A stretch of DNA of 64,000 nt from Pyropia yezoensis (Eukaryota; Rhodophyta; Bangiophyceae; Bangiales; Bangiaceae), in assembly GCA_009829735.1 (NCBI GenBank), contig CM020618.1, positions 11,561,119-11,625,118 of the forward strand, read 5' to 3'. Below, one piece after another: positions 11,870 through 21,325 of the stretch (position 1 is the stretch's first letter; each line of letters starts with the position of its first letter). A program made the position numbers and the translations under genes. The notes below the pieces were generated by a model. It did no database searches, was not told the origin of the DNA, and worked only from the letters and a program-made list of their open reading frames with translations.

Positions 11870-11970
11870 CTGGGGATATAGCTGTTTGTCGCTCTTTCTC
11901 GATCATGACGACGAGCGCGTCATGGTCGTTCTCCTCATCTAAAACGTTTGGCTAACGGCTATATCCCCAG
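11870..11970. repeat. 13-bp perfect inverted repeat
   Basis: CTGGGGATATAGC at 11870-11882 is matched by its reverse complement at 11958-11970 with 75 bases between. The corresponding part of copy B has lost the perfect complementarity. Confidence 0.5.
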
Positions 11971-12190
11971 CGAAAGAAAAAACTCTCAACAGCGTTTGAC
12001 ATCTTTTGTGGAACAAAGAGCGTTTTTGTCAGCGAAACGTTCGTGCGTGGCCTGATGCGATGACAAACTTTGTTAGAATGCTCCTTGCGTGCCTGTACAT
12101 TTAGACACAGATTCTTTTTCTCAACAACGTCAAGGAGATGCCTCAACTGATGCTTTGGCAGCATGGTCCCTCCTACGTGTGAGCTGGTCC

Positions 12191-15100
12191 TCGGATACGA
12201 TGTTGGTGACGGTGGGGAAGACCGTGGCCAGTGCTGAGCATCGGCCGCGCAATATTTTTCTGCTTTTTTGAGTTCCACCCCGCATGTTATGTTACTTGAC
12301 GGTTCCGCGCAAGCCTGTGTCCTGATGGCAGCACGTGTCTTTTTTGTTTGCCAGAGTGAAAAGAATCCAGATGACCAATTCAAACCCGACTTCTGCACAC
12401 AGGAACAGCTAAATGCACGGAATAGCGGATGTGCGCAGCCAATTGCAGCTTTGGAAGGAGCACAGTCTTGGACCCACTGCCCTGTGCAACGGCGCTGACG
12501 CACATCAGTCGTCTTCAGGAGGATCTGTCGGAGTGTCCACATTGTACCACGGAAAAGCGTGTGTATCCTTTTCGTTGCTTCTGCCTGTCTTCTTCGTGAT
12601 GCTGCAACCTACGGAATAAAACACTCTCAATGGCTATGCGGTGTCTCTATGGCACTCTTGGCTAGCATCAGAAATACGGTGAACAGTGTTCCCAAGTTCA
12701 AATGGGCACCATGTTATTCAGTACTATATAACTCCGGGACGTACGGCCGGCCGGTACACTACAGGTTACGAGACTGTTCAAAAGCAGACGGCAAAAGTGG
12801 TCCGTCAAGCGAAGACAACGAAGAATCTATGGAATGACTTTATTGACCTTGCGGTCTCAATGTAGAAAAACGCTATCCCGACCTATATTCGGCAAGAGTC
12901 TTCAGAAGGGCACAAGAGCAACTTTTTCAAGTTTCTTGAACCGTTCCATGAACCAGTCGGCCAACGCCCCAGGAATGTGCTGATATCAATTGTCCGAAGC
13001 TTTTCGCGGACCGCTTCTCAAAACAGTTCTCAGAACAGTTATGAGAATCTGTAGGGTATGGATATTGGGAAACTTCTCAAGGCACTCGTTCCAAACCGAT
13101 ATCACGGAGTCTTTTCCAAACGGATTGACAACGTTGCAAACATGTCATGCTGCTAATTTCAGAGAATCTTTCGGAAACATTGGTCTTGTTGTTCGAGATG
13201 TTTTATAAAAGCTGCTTGGCAACGACGCTCAATGAATTGTTTCTGCCTCGACCAGTGGCGTCGGCGATCAGAAAATGAACATTAGTAGAGGCAGGCGTGT
13301 TATGTATGCATGTGTGTTGCTTCGATCCTTGGACGTGCGATAATCTGTGTATGCATGGAAGCGAGCGCTTTACCATCTGAGCTGAGCTTTGGTTTTATTC
13401 ATGAAATGTACGGAAACGTCGTGGATCAGCGCGTAGATGAACATCCTTGTCTCCTCCACCCACCCATCTTCCCTTTTTTTGAAATCGCGAGCACCAGCTG
13501 TCACAAGGCCGAAGAGAAAGAAAGACGGGGGGATAGAAGCCGCGCGGTCACAGGTAGCTGGCTACACAGTACTCGATGGACGCGGGAGGCTGGGCACCAC
13601 GACGGGGACGCGCGCCCAAGCCCCCCCCCCCCCCCTCCCCCCACCCCCACAACCCACTGGGGTTGGAGGGACCGAGGACGCCCCTGCCAACAATCAAGTC
13701 CACACTTTTCCGCGATATACAGTGGACTGCTGTAGGGAGTGCCGGCGGGTCCCGGTGTTGGGGAACGTCGGCTAGGTGTGGAGCTTGTTGCCCACCGAGG
13801 TGCGGACTTCTCTCTCGCCTGAGGTGGCGCAAAGATCTGGGTCGAGACGGCAAGTACAGCGCATGTTCAACCACTGAAGGGTGCTACAATTTGTCAAGTG
13901 ACGTGTCGTGAGGATGATATAGTACTTCAATTACAAGCAAAGTACGTTGAGAAGTGCAAAATGTTCTCAGAACTATTCTCAAACCTGTTCCTGAGATCGT
14001 CCTTGAAGACTGTAGCAGAGATTGCGGGTGGCAGAATCATCATGGGATCCGCGGCAACATCCGAGAAAGCAGTCGAGGGCCGAACTCTGAAGCATGTCAG
14101 AAACTGTTTGTGACATTTGCGAGGTCCCGCAGCTTTTCTTACGATATCCCTTGCGACGTCAAAACTTTCGAAGGATTCCTCAGCCATCCAAGAAATTTCT
14201 TTCTACATTATCTGCGAAACCAATAGAGAATGTTGACAAGATCGGTTTATGACATCTGTCCCCATGACATTTCAGAAAAGTTCCTGAGCCGATCCTGGGA
14301 TCGCCCTGATGAGTGCCCAAGATAAGTTCTCAGGACTCTTCCACACCGGTCAATATCAGTTTCCACGAAGCAGTCGCAAAAAATGCTGTGTAGACGACCG
14401 GCGGGTCTCTCAGCTGGCCCATGGATGGCTTCTGTATACAGTATAAAGTAAAACAATTGATAACTCCTGAATTAATCATACAATTGATTCAAAGTCATAT
14501 TGAGGATCTAACGTCATCTAATCAAACCCGCCTCCCGCAAGATAAAAACGCCAGGACTGCGCAGAAGTTAGGGAAATGGAGAGTGAAGGGGCAGCACCAT
14601 TTTTACGATAGAACCCGTCGAGATTTGCCGTCGTGAAAGCGTTCTAGCTCTGCTTTCGAGATGGCAATACGCATGTGATGGACGACACGAGGGCCCCGAC
14701 GTGCGTGCGTGCTCCGACGGGGCACAGTGGGACGCCGTGTCTCAGGCGGACGGACCCCCCTCCAATCATCGCCCCCGTCGCGACAAGGAGCCCTCCAGCA
14801 GGACACATGCCGTGAACACTGCTTGAGAGGAGACGTGGGCCACCTGCTAACGGTGGAATGGGAATCGCTCGACATGGGGAATACTTCAGGACGGCGCTAC
14901 CAGGAGCGCGTAGAGGACTTCACGTTGTCCCGCACCGTTACCTTGAATACTTTTAATAGATAAACGCATAAAAACGATAAGATGCAAAAATTGAATGAAT
15001 TATTCAATATATCAGTTAAAGCCACATGAAAAAGTATAGCTGGAGCCACGGCGCTTTCGATTTGACGCCTTGCATTGTGCCGTTCCCAGTACTGGAGTCT

Positions 15101-15309
15101 TCTGTCGAGTGAGGGTGTCGAACTTCCCCTGAAAGACCAGACCGCATCGCAAGCGGTATTCGTTTCGCTGCGGTATTCGTTTCGCTGGTGATGGAGGCTA
15201 CTCTGGACCAAAGTGTCCCTGAACTTTGACCATGGAGGATAGAGCTATCTGCATAGATAATCGACCCCTCAATGACCCGACGCCATGTGATAAGAGCTGT
15301 ACAGAACAA
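12191..15309. other. Unique spacer without recognisable genes
   Basis: Lower GC than the gene regions, with many imperfect TTCTCAGAAC-type palindromic fragments similar in style to 8-10.3 kb, suggesting old degraded repeats. A 17-bp tandem duplication (CGGTATTCGTTTCGCTG, twice) lies at 15154-15187, just past the end of the membrane-protein gene. A C run at 13621-13634 is near two short Pro-rich frames that I do not regard as genes. Confidence 0.5.
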
Positions 15310-16926
15310 TCAAGCCATTTCATCCAACAATGTCACCCCGATGCACGCCCCTCTCGAAAGCCAGCACAGCTCGTCGCCACAGATGCGCCAATACAGCCGG
15401 GGATCGCGCTCGTCTGCCTCGTCGTCAAGATCTGGCAGGTCCTTGGCAAGCAGCTTCAGAAGAGCCTTCACCTCACCGTCCACCAGCTGGTGCATTACGC
15501 GGGTGATCATTGCATCGCACTTGTCCCAGTCTGGACCAGACAACTCATCGCCCTCGTCCATCGGCAGCACAGCTGCTTGCAGCTCCCGGACATAGGCCTG
15601 CCAGAAGTCCTTCCACCAAGCTTCGGTATGAAACCGCTGCTCCACTCGATCTGCAACACCAGCCAGTGCCTCACAATGACCCACCAGGCACCGCGCCAGA
15701 AGAAAAAAAAACAACAAGACGTAGCGCGAGACGTCCTTGCTACTCAACGGGGTGTCGACTGGCGCCTCTAGCGATCCGGGATGGTCCCGAAACACCGACT
15801 CGCACATCGCGCGGACCACGTCGTTCATTCGGCCGGAAACGGTGAAGCGCGCGTGTCGGAACCAGGCGCCGGCGCGTAAATCAGCGTGTTGGCGGTCCGA
15901 GCTTTCCAAAAACGACTCCACAGCCACTCGCAACGCCATGCAGCAGAGCTCGCACAGTCCCAGCGACCGCATGCGAGCCAGGCGGTCGTGACACACGGTG
16001 CCGCTGACAGTGTGCATGTCAATGACGTCCAGCACTTGCGCCCGTGTCCACCAGTCAAGAAATGGCGACTGTCGAGAAGCCTTCGTGTCGACAGCGTGAA
16101 GCGTGAACGGCGTGACCCGCAGGCAGATCCGCGTCGCAGACTCGCGCGTCCACCACCACGCGAGCGGGTCCCACCACTGAAGCCGTACGAGCAGGCGGTC
16201 CAGCCGCCTCTCCGACAGCACAACGCCGGCCTTCAGGTCCCCCTTTGCACAAGGGTGGGACGTCAAGTGCTTCGCCAGCTCTTGCGCCCACTTCGAGCAG
16301 GTGAATTGGTTTTTTCCTTGTGACTGGAGAGCTTCATTGACGATGAGCGCATGTCGACCGCCGTCAGGGATGCCCAAATGACGCGTCACCTGCGATGTGT
16401 ACAGGTTGCGATGGCCAGTGTGCAGGTACTCCCGCAACACACCAACGGCTTCATTCCGGGACACCCGTGAGCGCATCATTCTGTAGACAGTCGACCACGA
16501 GCGAGGCCGCATGTTGCGGCCCACCTTGTCAGCCAGTGGCGCCCACGGGGCGAGCATGAGGAAGACCACCCACGCGACGGTCTCAGATGATTGGGAGGAC
16601 ACCACTTGGGTGGCCAACACCGCCAATACCAAAATGACGTCCAGCAGGACCACGACCACGCCCCAGCGCCAGCCGCTGTACACCCGGTACTCGGACACGT
16701 CCAGGGCGTCTTGGCGACCAGTGGGGTCGGGGATGAAGGTGTAGAGTGCCACAAGTACGGCAGAGATGAAAGCCGTAGTCTCGAACGCCCCAAAGCCAAG
16801 AAACTCCGGCTCGTTGTGCAGCCCCTTCAGGCTTGTGTTGAGCACCGTCACGCCGTCGACGAGGGCGATGATGCGGGCATTGATGGCGTCCAGTCGGAGC
16901 TCCATGGCGTCCAGTCGGAGCTCCAT
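15310..16926 (-). CDS. Membrane protein of unknown function
   Basis: The frame from the first ATG at 16926 gives 538 residues; the open frame also extends upstream to 17133 without an ATG, so an upstream exon is possible. The N-terminus begins with a 7-residue unit repeated by a 21-bp tandem duplication (MELRLDA MELRLDA INARIIA), a heptad that suits a coiled coil and supplies two candidate start codons. Hydrophobic segments lie at about residues 47-65, 88-108 and 116-132, with another (RYVLLFFFLLARCLVG) in the C-terminal third. The middle is Trp- and Cys-rich (LQWWDPLAWWWT, LCELCCMAL). I recognise no family. It is transcribed divergently from the ankyrin gene, and the two may share a promoter. 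Confidence 0.6.
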   Translation of the reverse strand: MELRLDAMELRLDAINARIIALVDGVTVLNTSLKGLHNEPEFLGFGAFETTAFISAVLVALYTFIPDPTGRQDALDVSEYRVYSGWRWGVVVVLLDVILVLAVLATQVVSSQSSETVAWVVFLMLAPWAPLADKVGRNMRPRSWSTVYRMMRSRVSRNEAVGVLREYLHTGHRNLYTSQVTRHLGIPDGGRHALIVNEALQSQGKNQFTCSKWAQELAKHLTSHPCAKGDLKAGVVLSERRLDRLLVRLQWWDPLAWWWTRESATRICLRVTPFTLHAVDTKASRQSPFLDWWTRAQVLDVIDMHTVSGTVCHDRLARMRSLGLCELCCMALRVAVESFLESSDRQHADLRAGAWFRHARFTVSGRMNDVVRAMCESVFRDHPGSLEAPVDTPLSSKDVSRYVLLFFFLLARCLVGHCEALAGVADRVEQRFHTEAWWKDFWQAYVRELQAAVLPMDEGDELSGPDWDKCDAMITRVMHQLVDGEVKALLKLLAKDLPDLDDEADERDPRLYWRICGDELCWLSRGACIGVTLLDEMA

Positions 16927-17699
16927 GGCTACAGGTCCAAGAGGATAGGAGCAACACACAGGGCACCCCGACCAAATCAGACGGCGCTGCGACGCCTGCC
17001 CGACACAAGCGACAGCTAAGGCATTGTCGAACGGAGGCAGCAGCTGACCGCTACCATCCGCTTGTTCCGCACGAGGCACCGCTGCGGCGACGATGCGAGC
17101 AGGTGACGCCAGGCGGCCAGGCGCGTCCAACACGTATCAACACTGGTGAGGAGTGACGTTGATGTGTGACTGGTGTTGTGACTCTTGCTGTTGGACTTCA
17201 AGTGTGTGAGCATATGTACTGCGGCGTCGCCAGCACATCGCGATGTGCGGGTCATCCAATCATGACGCCGCAACAATGCCGGTGAATCATGTGCCCTGAC
17301 TCGTCGACGGTACAGTGCACCTTTTATAGTGCGTCCCGTATAGAGTGGACGTGCTCGTGTCGTGATCATGTCAAATATCGGCCACAGGACCAATCAAACC
17401 AACACTGCACGACCCGTGCACGTCTACTTTTTACGAGACGCACAATAGCGATGGTATATATCCGCCAGGGGGTTTCAGAGTCGTGTCCGCCGGACACGGT
17501 CGGTCGGTCGGTCGCTCTGTTTGGTGCCAGCGTCGAAGTGGGCTTTGCGCCGGGCACGCGTCCCAAGCGCCCTATCGTCATCCGATCTTCTACCGCCCCT
17601 CCAAGTGCCGAGTCGCTGAACTCGCCCCGTCACGGGACCAGGCTTGACGTGGCGCAATCTGCTTCATCTCGGCACAGTTCCTCGCAATTCGCTTCTCAG
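16927..17699. promoter_or_regulatory. Intergenic region between divergent membrane-protein and ankyrin genes
   Basis: This separates ATG 16926 (-) from the preferred ankyrin start 17700 (+). It contains TATA-like CTTTTATAG near 17321 and GGTATATATCC near 17453, and a small palindrome GTCCGCCGGAC near 17485. Both genes may be driven from here. Alternative ankyrin starts at 17289 and 17451 would place part of it inside that coding region. Confidence 0.4.
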
Positions 17700-20600
17700 A
17701 TGGCGAGCCCATTGATCGTTCAAACTCCATATGGCGAAGATGTCGATGTCACGGTCGTGCGGTGCGACAGCAAGACGGGGCTGCACGCGGCGGCTGGCAC
17801 ACGTGACAACGCGGCGGTGGTGAATATGCTGGTGGAGAATGGCGCCGACGTCAATGCCATTGACCTCGGCGGCAAGACGGTGCTGCACGCGGCGGCGCGC
17901 ACGGAGAACAACGCGGCGGTGGTGGAGCTGCTGGTGGAGAACGGCGCCGACGTCAATGCCATTGCTGACGGCGGCGAAACGGTGCCGCACTGGGCGGCGC
18001 GCACGGAGAACAACGCGGCTGTGGTGGATCTGCTGGTGGAGAAGGGCGCCGACGTCAAGGCGGTTGGCGATGGCGGCGCGACGGTCCTGCACGCGGCGGC
18101 GGGGACGGAGAACAACGCGGCGGTGGTGGAGCTGCTGGTGGAGAATGACGCCGATGTCAATGCCATTGATGTCGGTGGCTGCACGGTGCTGCACGCGGCG
18201 GCGCGCACGGAGAACAACGCGGCGGTGGTGGAGCTGCTGGTGGAGAAGGGCGCCGACGTCAAGGCGGCTGATATTCGCGGCGCGACGGTGCTGCACGCGG
18301 CGGCGGAAACGGAGAACAACGCGGCGGTGGTGGAGCTGCTGGTGGAGAAGGGCGCCGACGTGAAGGCCATTGATGACGGCGCCACGACCGTGCTGCACGC
18401 GGCGGCGGGCACGAAGAAGAATGCAGCTGTGGTGGATCTGCTGGTGGAGAAGGGCGCGGACGTCAAGGCCGCCGCTGACGGCGGCACGACGGTGCTGCAC
18501 GTGGCGGCAGGCACGGAGAACAACGCGGCGGTGGTGGAGCTGCTGGTGGAGAAGGGCGCCGACGTGAAGGCCATTGATGACGGCGGCACGACCGTGCTGC
18601 ACGCGGCGGCGGGCACGGAGAGCAACGCGGCTGTGGTGGATCTGCTGGTGGAGAAGGGTGCCGACGTCAAGGCGGCTGACCTCGGCGGCAAGACGGTGCT
18701 GCACGCGGCGGCGCGCACGGAGAACAACGCGGCGGTGGTGGAGCTGCTTGTGCAGAATGGCGCCGACGTGAAGGCCATTGATGACGGCGGCACGACGGTG
18801 CTGCACGTGGCGGTGGGCACGGAGAACAACGCGGCTCTGGTCGAGCACCTGGTGAAGAAGGGCGCCGACGTCAAGGCGGCTGACCTCGGCGGTAAGACGG
18901 TGCTGTTCGCGGCGGCGCGCACGGAGAACAACGCGGCGGTGGTGGAGCTGCTTGTGGAGAATGGCGCCGACTTGAAGGCCATTGATGACGGCGGCACGAC
19001 GGTGCTGCACGTGGCGGTGGGCACGGAGAACAACGCGGCGGTGGTGGAGCTGCTGGTGGAGAATGGCGCCGACGTCCATGCCGTTGATGACGGCGGCTGC
19101 ACGGCGCTGCACGCGGCGGCGCGCACGCCGAACGCGGCGGTGGTGGAGCTGCTGGTGGGGATGGGCGCCAAGATGAGGGCGATTGACTTCGGCGGCAAGA
19201 CCGTGCTGCACGTGGCGGCGAAAACGAAGAACAACGCGGCGGTGGTGGCGTTGCTGGTGGAGAAGGGCGCCGACGTCATTGCCATGGATGACGGCGGCTG
19301 TACGGTGCTGCACGCGGCGGCGGGCACGGAGAACAACGCGGCTGTGGTCGAGTACCTGGTGGAGAAGGGCGCAGACGTCAAGGCGGTTGACTTCGGCGGC
19401 AAGACGGTGCTGCACGTGGCGGCGGGCACGAAGAACAATGCAGCTGTGGTGGATCTGCTGGTGGAGAAGGGCGCCGACGTCAAGGCCACCGCTGACGGCG
19501 GCAAGACGGTGCTGCACGTGGCGGCGGGCACGGAGACGAAAGTGGCGGCGTTGGAGCGTCTTTTTGAGATGGTCTTCTCCAAATCTGCTCCCAGTGAGCG
19601 CAGCTTGTCTGGCATGGGTGAGGCCTTTGGCTACTCTTCCGGCAATGCCAATATTCGGGTCTTACTGCCATGTAAGAACCTGGAGGCCGTGGACGACTTC
19701 GGTCAGACACCTCTTCACGTGGCTTGCTCCTGCGGTGGTTCCCGTGCCGCTGCAGCGCTGCTGGATAAGGGTGCGAATGCATCCGCTACGGACCGCACCT
19801 TCTCGACCCCACTGCACTTAGCTGCTGCCGCGGGAGACGCGCGTATGGTGCGGCTTTTGTTGGCGAATGGAGGCAAGCTTGACGCCGCCGACATAAACGG
19901 TTGGCGGCCCTTGCACGTCGCACTGAGAGCGGGCAAAGCCTCGACGGTTCGGGTCTTACTTGACTGGGCCGATGCAGACCGAAGCTTGCTGAAACACCGG
20001 ACGAAGGCGGGTAGCACCCCCCTGGATATCTGGGCGGTGTATGCGAGGCCGTCCACCGCTCGTCTGCTCGACGACTTGCGGGAGCCGTTCGACGATTTGG
20101 ATTTTCGAGACCGGCACGGCAGGACGCTGTTGCACCTGGCTGTGCAGCAGGACCGGCAGGGGTCTTTTGCGGCCCGGCGCTTGCTGGAGCTGAACGCTGC
20201 GATGCTTCCTGCACGCGACGGCGATACCCCGCTTCACGTAGCAGTGCGGTCTGGGTCCCTCGACCACGTGCGGCTGCTCCTTGCGCACGGTGCTGAGCTC
20301 TGCGGGAAGACCAAGGTTGGAGACACGCCCCTGCACGTGGCAGCTGTGCGCGGGGACCGGTGCATCATGGGAGAGCTGCTGCGAGCTCTGGCCGGCCAAC
20401 GCGCCGACGTCGTCAATGCAAGAAATTCCTATCGTGTCACTCCCCTCGTCTACGCTGTTATGGGCGGCTACGTTGACGTGGCTATTCAATTGGTGTCGTA
20501 CGGGGCTCGCTGTCGGCTGCTGCTGCGTGGCCGATCCTGTCGCACGGTGTATGTGTCGCGCTGGGTGTACACCACTTCCGTTCTTGCACTACTTTCTGAT

Positions 20601-21032
20601 CCTTCCTTGCGCGCTCTGCGGGCGTGCTCACGGCGACTAGTGCCGTGGCGGGGTGGGCGTGTCTACCCCCCGCCGGCGGGCCAGACCGGCGGTGGGGCTA
20701 GGGGTGGTGGGGGCGCCGGTGGTGGCGACCCCCCCCCCCCCGCCGCCGGTGGTGGCGGACACGGCCCTGACAACGACGCCGTCGTGGAGTGGCCTCCGCG
20801 CGCGCCCCCTGTCCACCGTGGCGGGGTGGTCGCTCGCGACGGGCCTCGCCTGGTACAGCTGGTGCAAGTATGGCACGGAGGCGGCCGCGGTGGCAAGGCC
20901 AATCGGCAGCAAACGAGAGCGCATGACGGTTCGAGCCGGGGAGACACGTTCAGCCGGGGGTGTGGGGGTGGGACGAGGGGGCAGCAGCGGCGACGAGTAC
21001 GGGCAAGAGGGGGGGGGGCAGTCGGGGATTGA
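17700..21032 (+). CDS. Ankyrin-repeat protein with homogenised 34-residue repeats
   Basis: The open frame has in-frame ATGs at 17289, 17451 and 17700; I prefer 17700 (MASPLIVQTPYGEDV), which begins shortly before the repeats (1110 residues). Seventeen units of 34 residues (one of 33) and a partial eighteenth follow from 17775 to about 19545, consensus TVLHAAAGTENNAAVVELLVEKGADVKAIDDGG, a clear ankyrin motif (TxLHxAA, LLxxGAD). A linker (SAPSERSLSGMGEAFGYSSG) precedes seven or eight more divergent ankyrin repeats (TPLHVACSCGG, TPLHLAAAAGD, TPLHVAVRSGS, TPLHVAAVRGD, TPLVYAVMGGY) to about 20600. Such proteins mediate protein-protein binding. Past 20640 the frame runs through Gly/Pro-rich sequence and then, from 20881, through the antisense of a duplicated promoter, so the true C-terminus probably lies near 20640 or is spliced. 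Confidence 0.75.
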   Translation: MASPLIVQTPYGEDVDVTVVRCDSKTGLHAAAGTRDNAAVVNMLVENGADVNAIDLGGKTVLHAAARTENNAAVVELLVENGADVNAIADGGETVPHWAARTENNAAVVDLLVEKGADVKAVGDGGATVLHAAAGTENNAAVVELLVENDADVNAIDVGGCTVLHAAARTENNAAVVELLVEKGADVKAADIRGATVLHAAAETENNAAVVELLVEKGADVKAIDDGATTVLHAAAGTKKNAAVVDLLVEKGADVKAAADGGTTVLHVAAGTENNAAVVELLVEKGADVKAIDDGGTTVLHAAAGTESNAAVVDLLVEKGADVKAADLGGKTVLHAAARTENNAAVVELLVQNGADVKAIDDGGTTVLHVAVGTENNAALVEHLVKKGADVKAADLGGKTVLFAAARTENNAAVVELLVENGADLKAIDDGGTTVLHVAVGTENNAAVVELLVENGADVHAVDDGGCTALHAAARTPNAAVVELLVGMGAKMRAIDFGGKTVLHVAAKTKNNAAVVALLVEKGADVIAMDDGGCTVLHAAAGTENNAAVVEYLVEKGADVKAVDFGGKTVLHVAAGTKNNAAVVDLLVEKGADVKATADGGKTVLHVAAGTETKVAALERLFEMVFSKSAPSERSLSGMGEAFGYSSGNANIRVLLPCKNLEAVDDFGQTPLHVACSCGGSRAAAALLDKGANASATDRTFSTPLHLAAAAGDARMVRLLLANGGKLDAADINGWRPLHVALRAGKASTVRVLLDWADADRSLLKHRTKAGSTPLDIWAVYARPSTARLLDDLREPFDDLDFRDRHGRTLLHLAVQQDRQGSFAARRLLELNAAMLPARDGDTPLHVAVRSGSLDHVRLLLAHGAELCGKTKVGDTPLHVAAVRGDRCIMGELLRALAGQRADVVNARNSYRVTPLVYAVMGGYVDVAIQLVSYGARCRLLLRGRSCRTVYVSRWVYTTSVLALLSDPSLRALRACSRRLVPWRGGRVYPPPAGQTGGGARGGGGAGGGDPPPPAAGGGGHGPDNDAVVEWPPRAPPVHRGGVVARDGPRLVQLVQVWHGGGRGGKANRQQTRAHDGSSRGDTFSRGCGGGTRGQQRRRVRARGGGAVGD
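17775..19545 (+). repeat. 102-bp tandem repeat array encoding ankyrin units
   Basis: Seventeen full units (102 bp, unit 14 is 99 bp) plus a partial one, starting at each ACGGTGCTGCAC. Identity between units is very high at the DNA level, more than protein selection would need, so unequal exchange or gene conversion is likely. The period is a multiple of three, which leaves long open frames on the opposite strand as well. Confidence 0.9.
20637..20924 (-). pseudogene. Truncated 5' end of the duplicated methyltransferase-like gene
   Basis: ATG at 20924 starts MRSRLLPIGLATAAA, matching MRSRLLPVGLATAAA of the gene at 7401. After about 14 residues the homology stops (duplication border 20881) and the frame runs for 80 more residues of unrelated Gly/Pro-rich sequence to a stop at 20637, antisense to the end of the ankyrin frame. 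The promoter and signal anchor were copied without the catalytic part. A new chimeric gene cannot be excluded. Confidence 0.55.
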
Positions 21033-21215
21033 TGCAGTGGCGGAGCAGGCGGCAAGATAAACAGAGGGAGCACCGAGCGGATGTCCCTCGACCGTCAGCA
21101 CTGGTGCGTGTCGCGATTACAGTTCTTGCCACAACTGGCCCACTTACGTACAGTAATGTACTGTATGTACAATAGTGTACAAACATTTCAGTACACGACG
21201 CGTCGTGGGTAAAGC
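20881..21215. repeat. Segmental duplication copy B, left part
   Basis: Nearly identical to 7358-7692 (offset 13523). It ends exactly at the left terminus of the giant element. Homology to copy A resumes at 55627 on the far side of the element. Confidence 0.85.
21209..21215. other. Target-site duplication, left (GTAAAGC)
   Basis: The 7 bases before the left terminus are identical to 55627-55633 after the right terminus. The empty site in copy A is GTGAAGC at 7686-7692. Confidence 0.8.
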
Positions 21216-21325
21216 CGTAAAGGAACCGTGACCATTCGCCGGCACGTAACCATGAAGTGCCCATACGGCCTGGAACGGCGGCCAATCCAGGCCATAGAGG
21301 CCCTTCGGCACGCTAGATCGGCACG
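21216..21325 (+). repeat. Left terminal inverted repeat of the giant element
   Basis: 110 bp that align without gaps to the reverse complement of 55517-55626, with about 12 mismatches. The inner end contains TTCGGCACG-CTAGAT-CGGCACG, two copies of the motif scattered through the element. Confidence 0.8.

Larger units (their letters stand above)
7358..12190. repeat. Segmental duplication, copy A (uninterrupted)
   Basis: This 4.8-kb block is collinear with 20881-61834. Matching parts: 7358-7692 with 20881-21215; about 7693-7800 with 55634-55786; about 7800-11115 with 56793-60187; about 11115-12190 with 60767-61834. The left edge lies within exon 1 of the methyltransferase-like gene; the right edge is after GTGTGAGCTGGTCC. 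Identity by eye ranges from over 95% at the left end to roughly 80-90% elsewhere. No convincing gene is present. Several short frames are conserved between copies (about 9166-9821 on the minus strand, 11508-11816 on the plus strand) but lack domains. Copy A preserves the empty target sites of three insertions found in copy B. Confidence 0.85.

Noticed and set aside
15154..15187. 17-bp tandem duplication as a transposon footprint
   Set aside because: Only two copies with no flanking element or terminal repeats; simple slippage is enough.
17664..19615. Two minus-strand frames of more than 600 residues across the ankyrin array
   Set aside because: They exist because the 102-bp unit is a multiple of three and one unit is open on both strands. 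The sense strand encodes clear ankyrin motifs; the antisense products are repetitive without domains.
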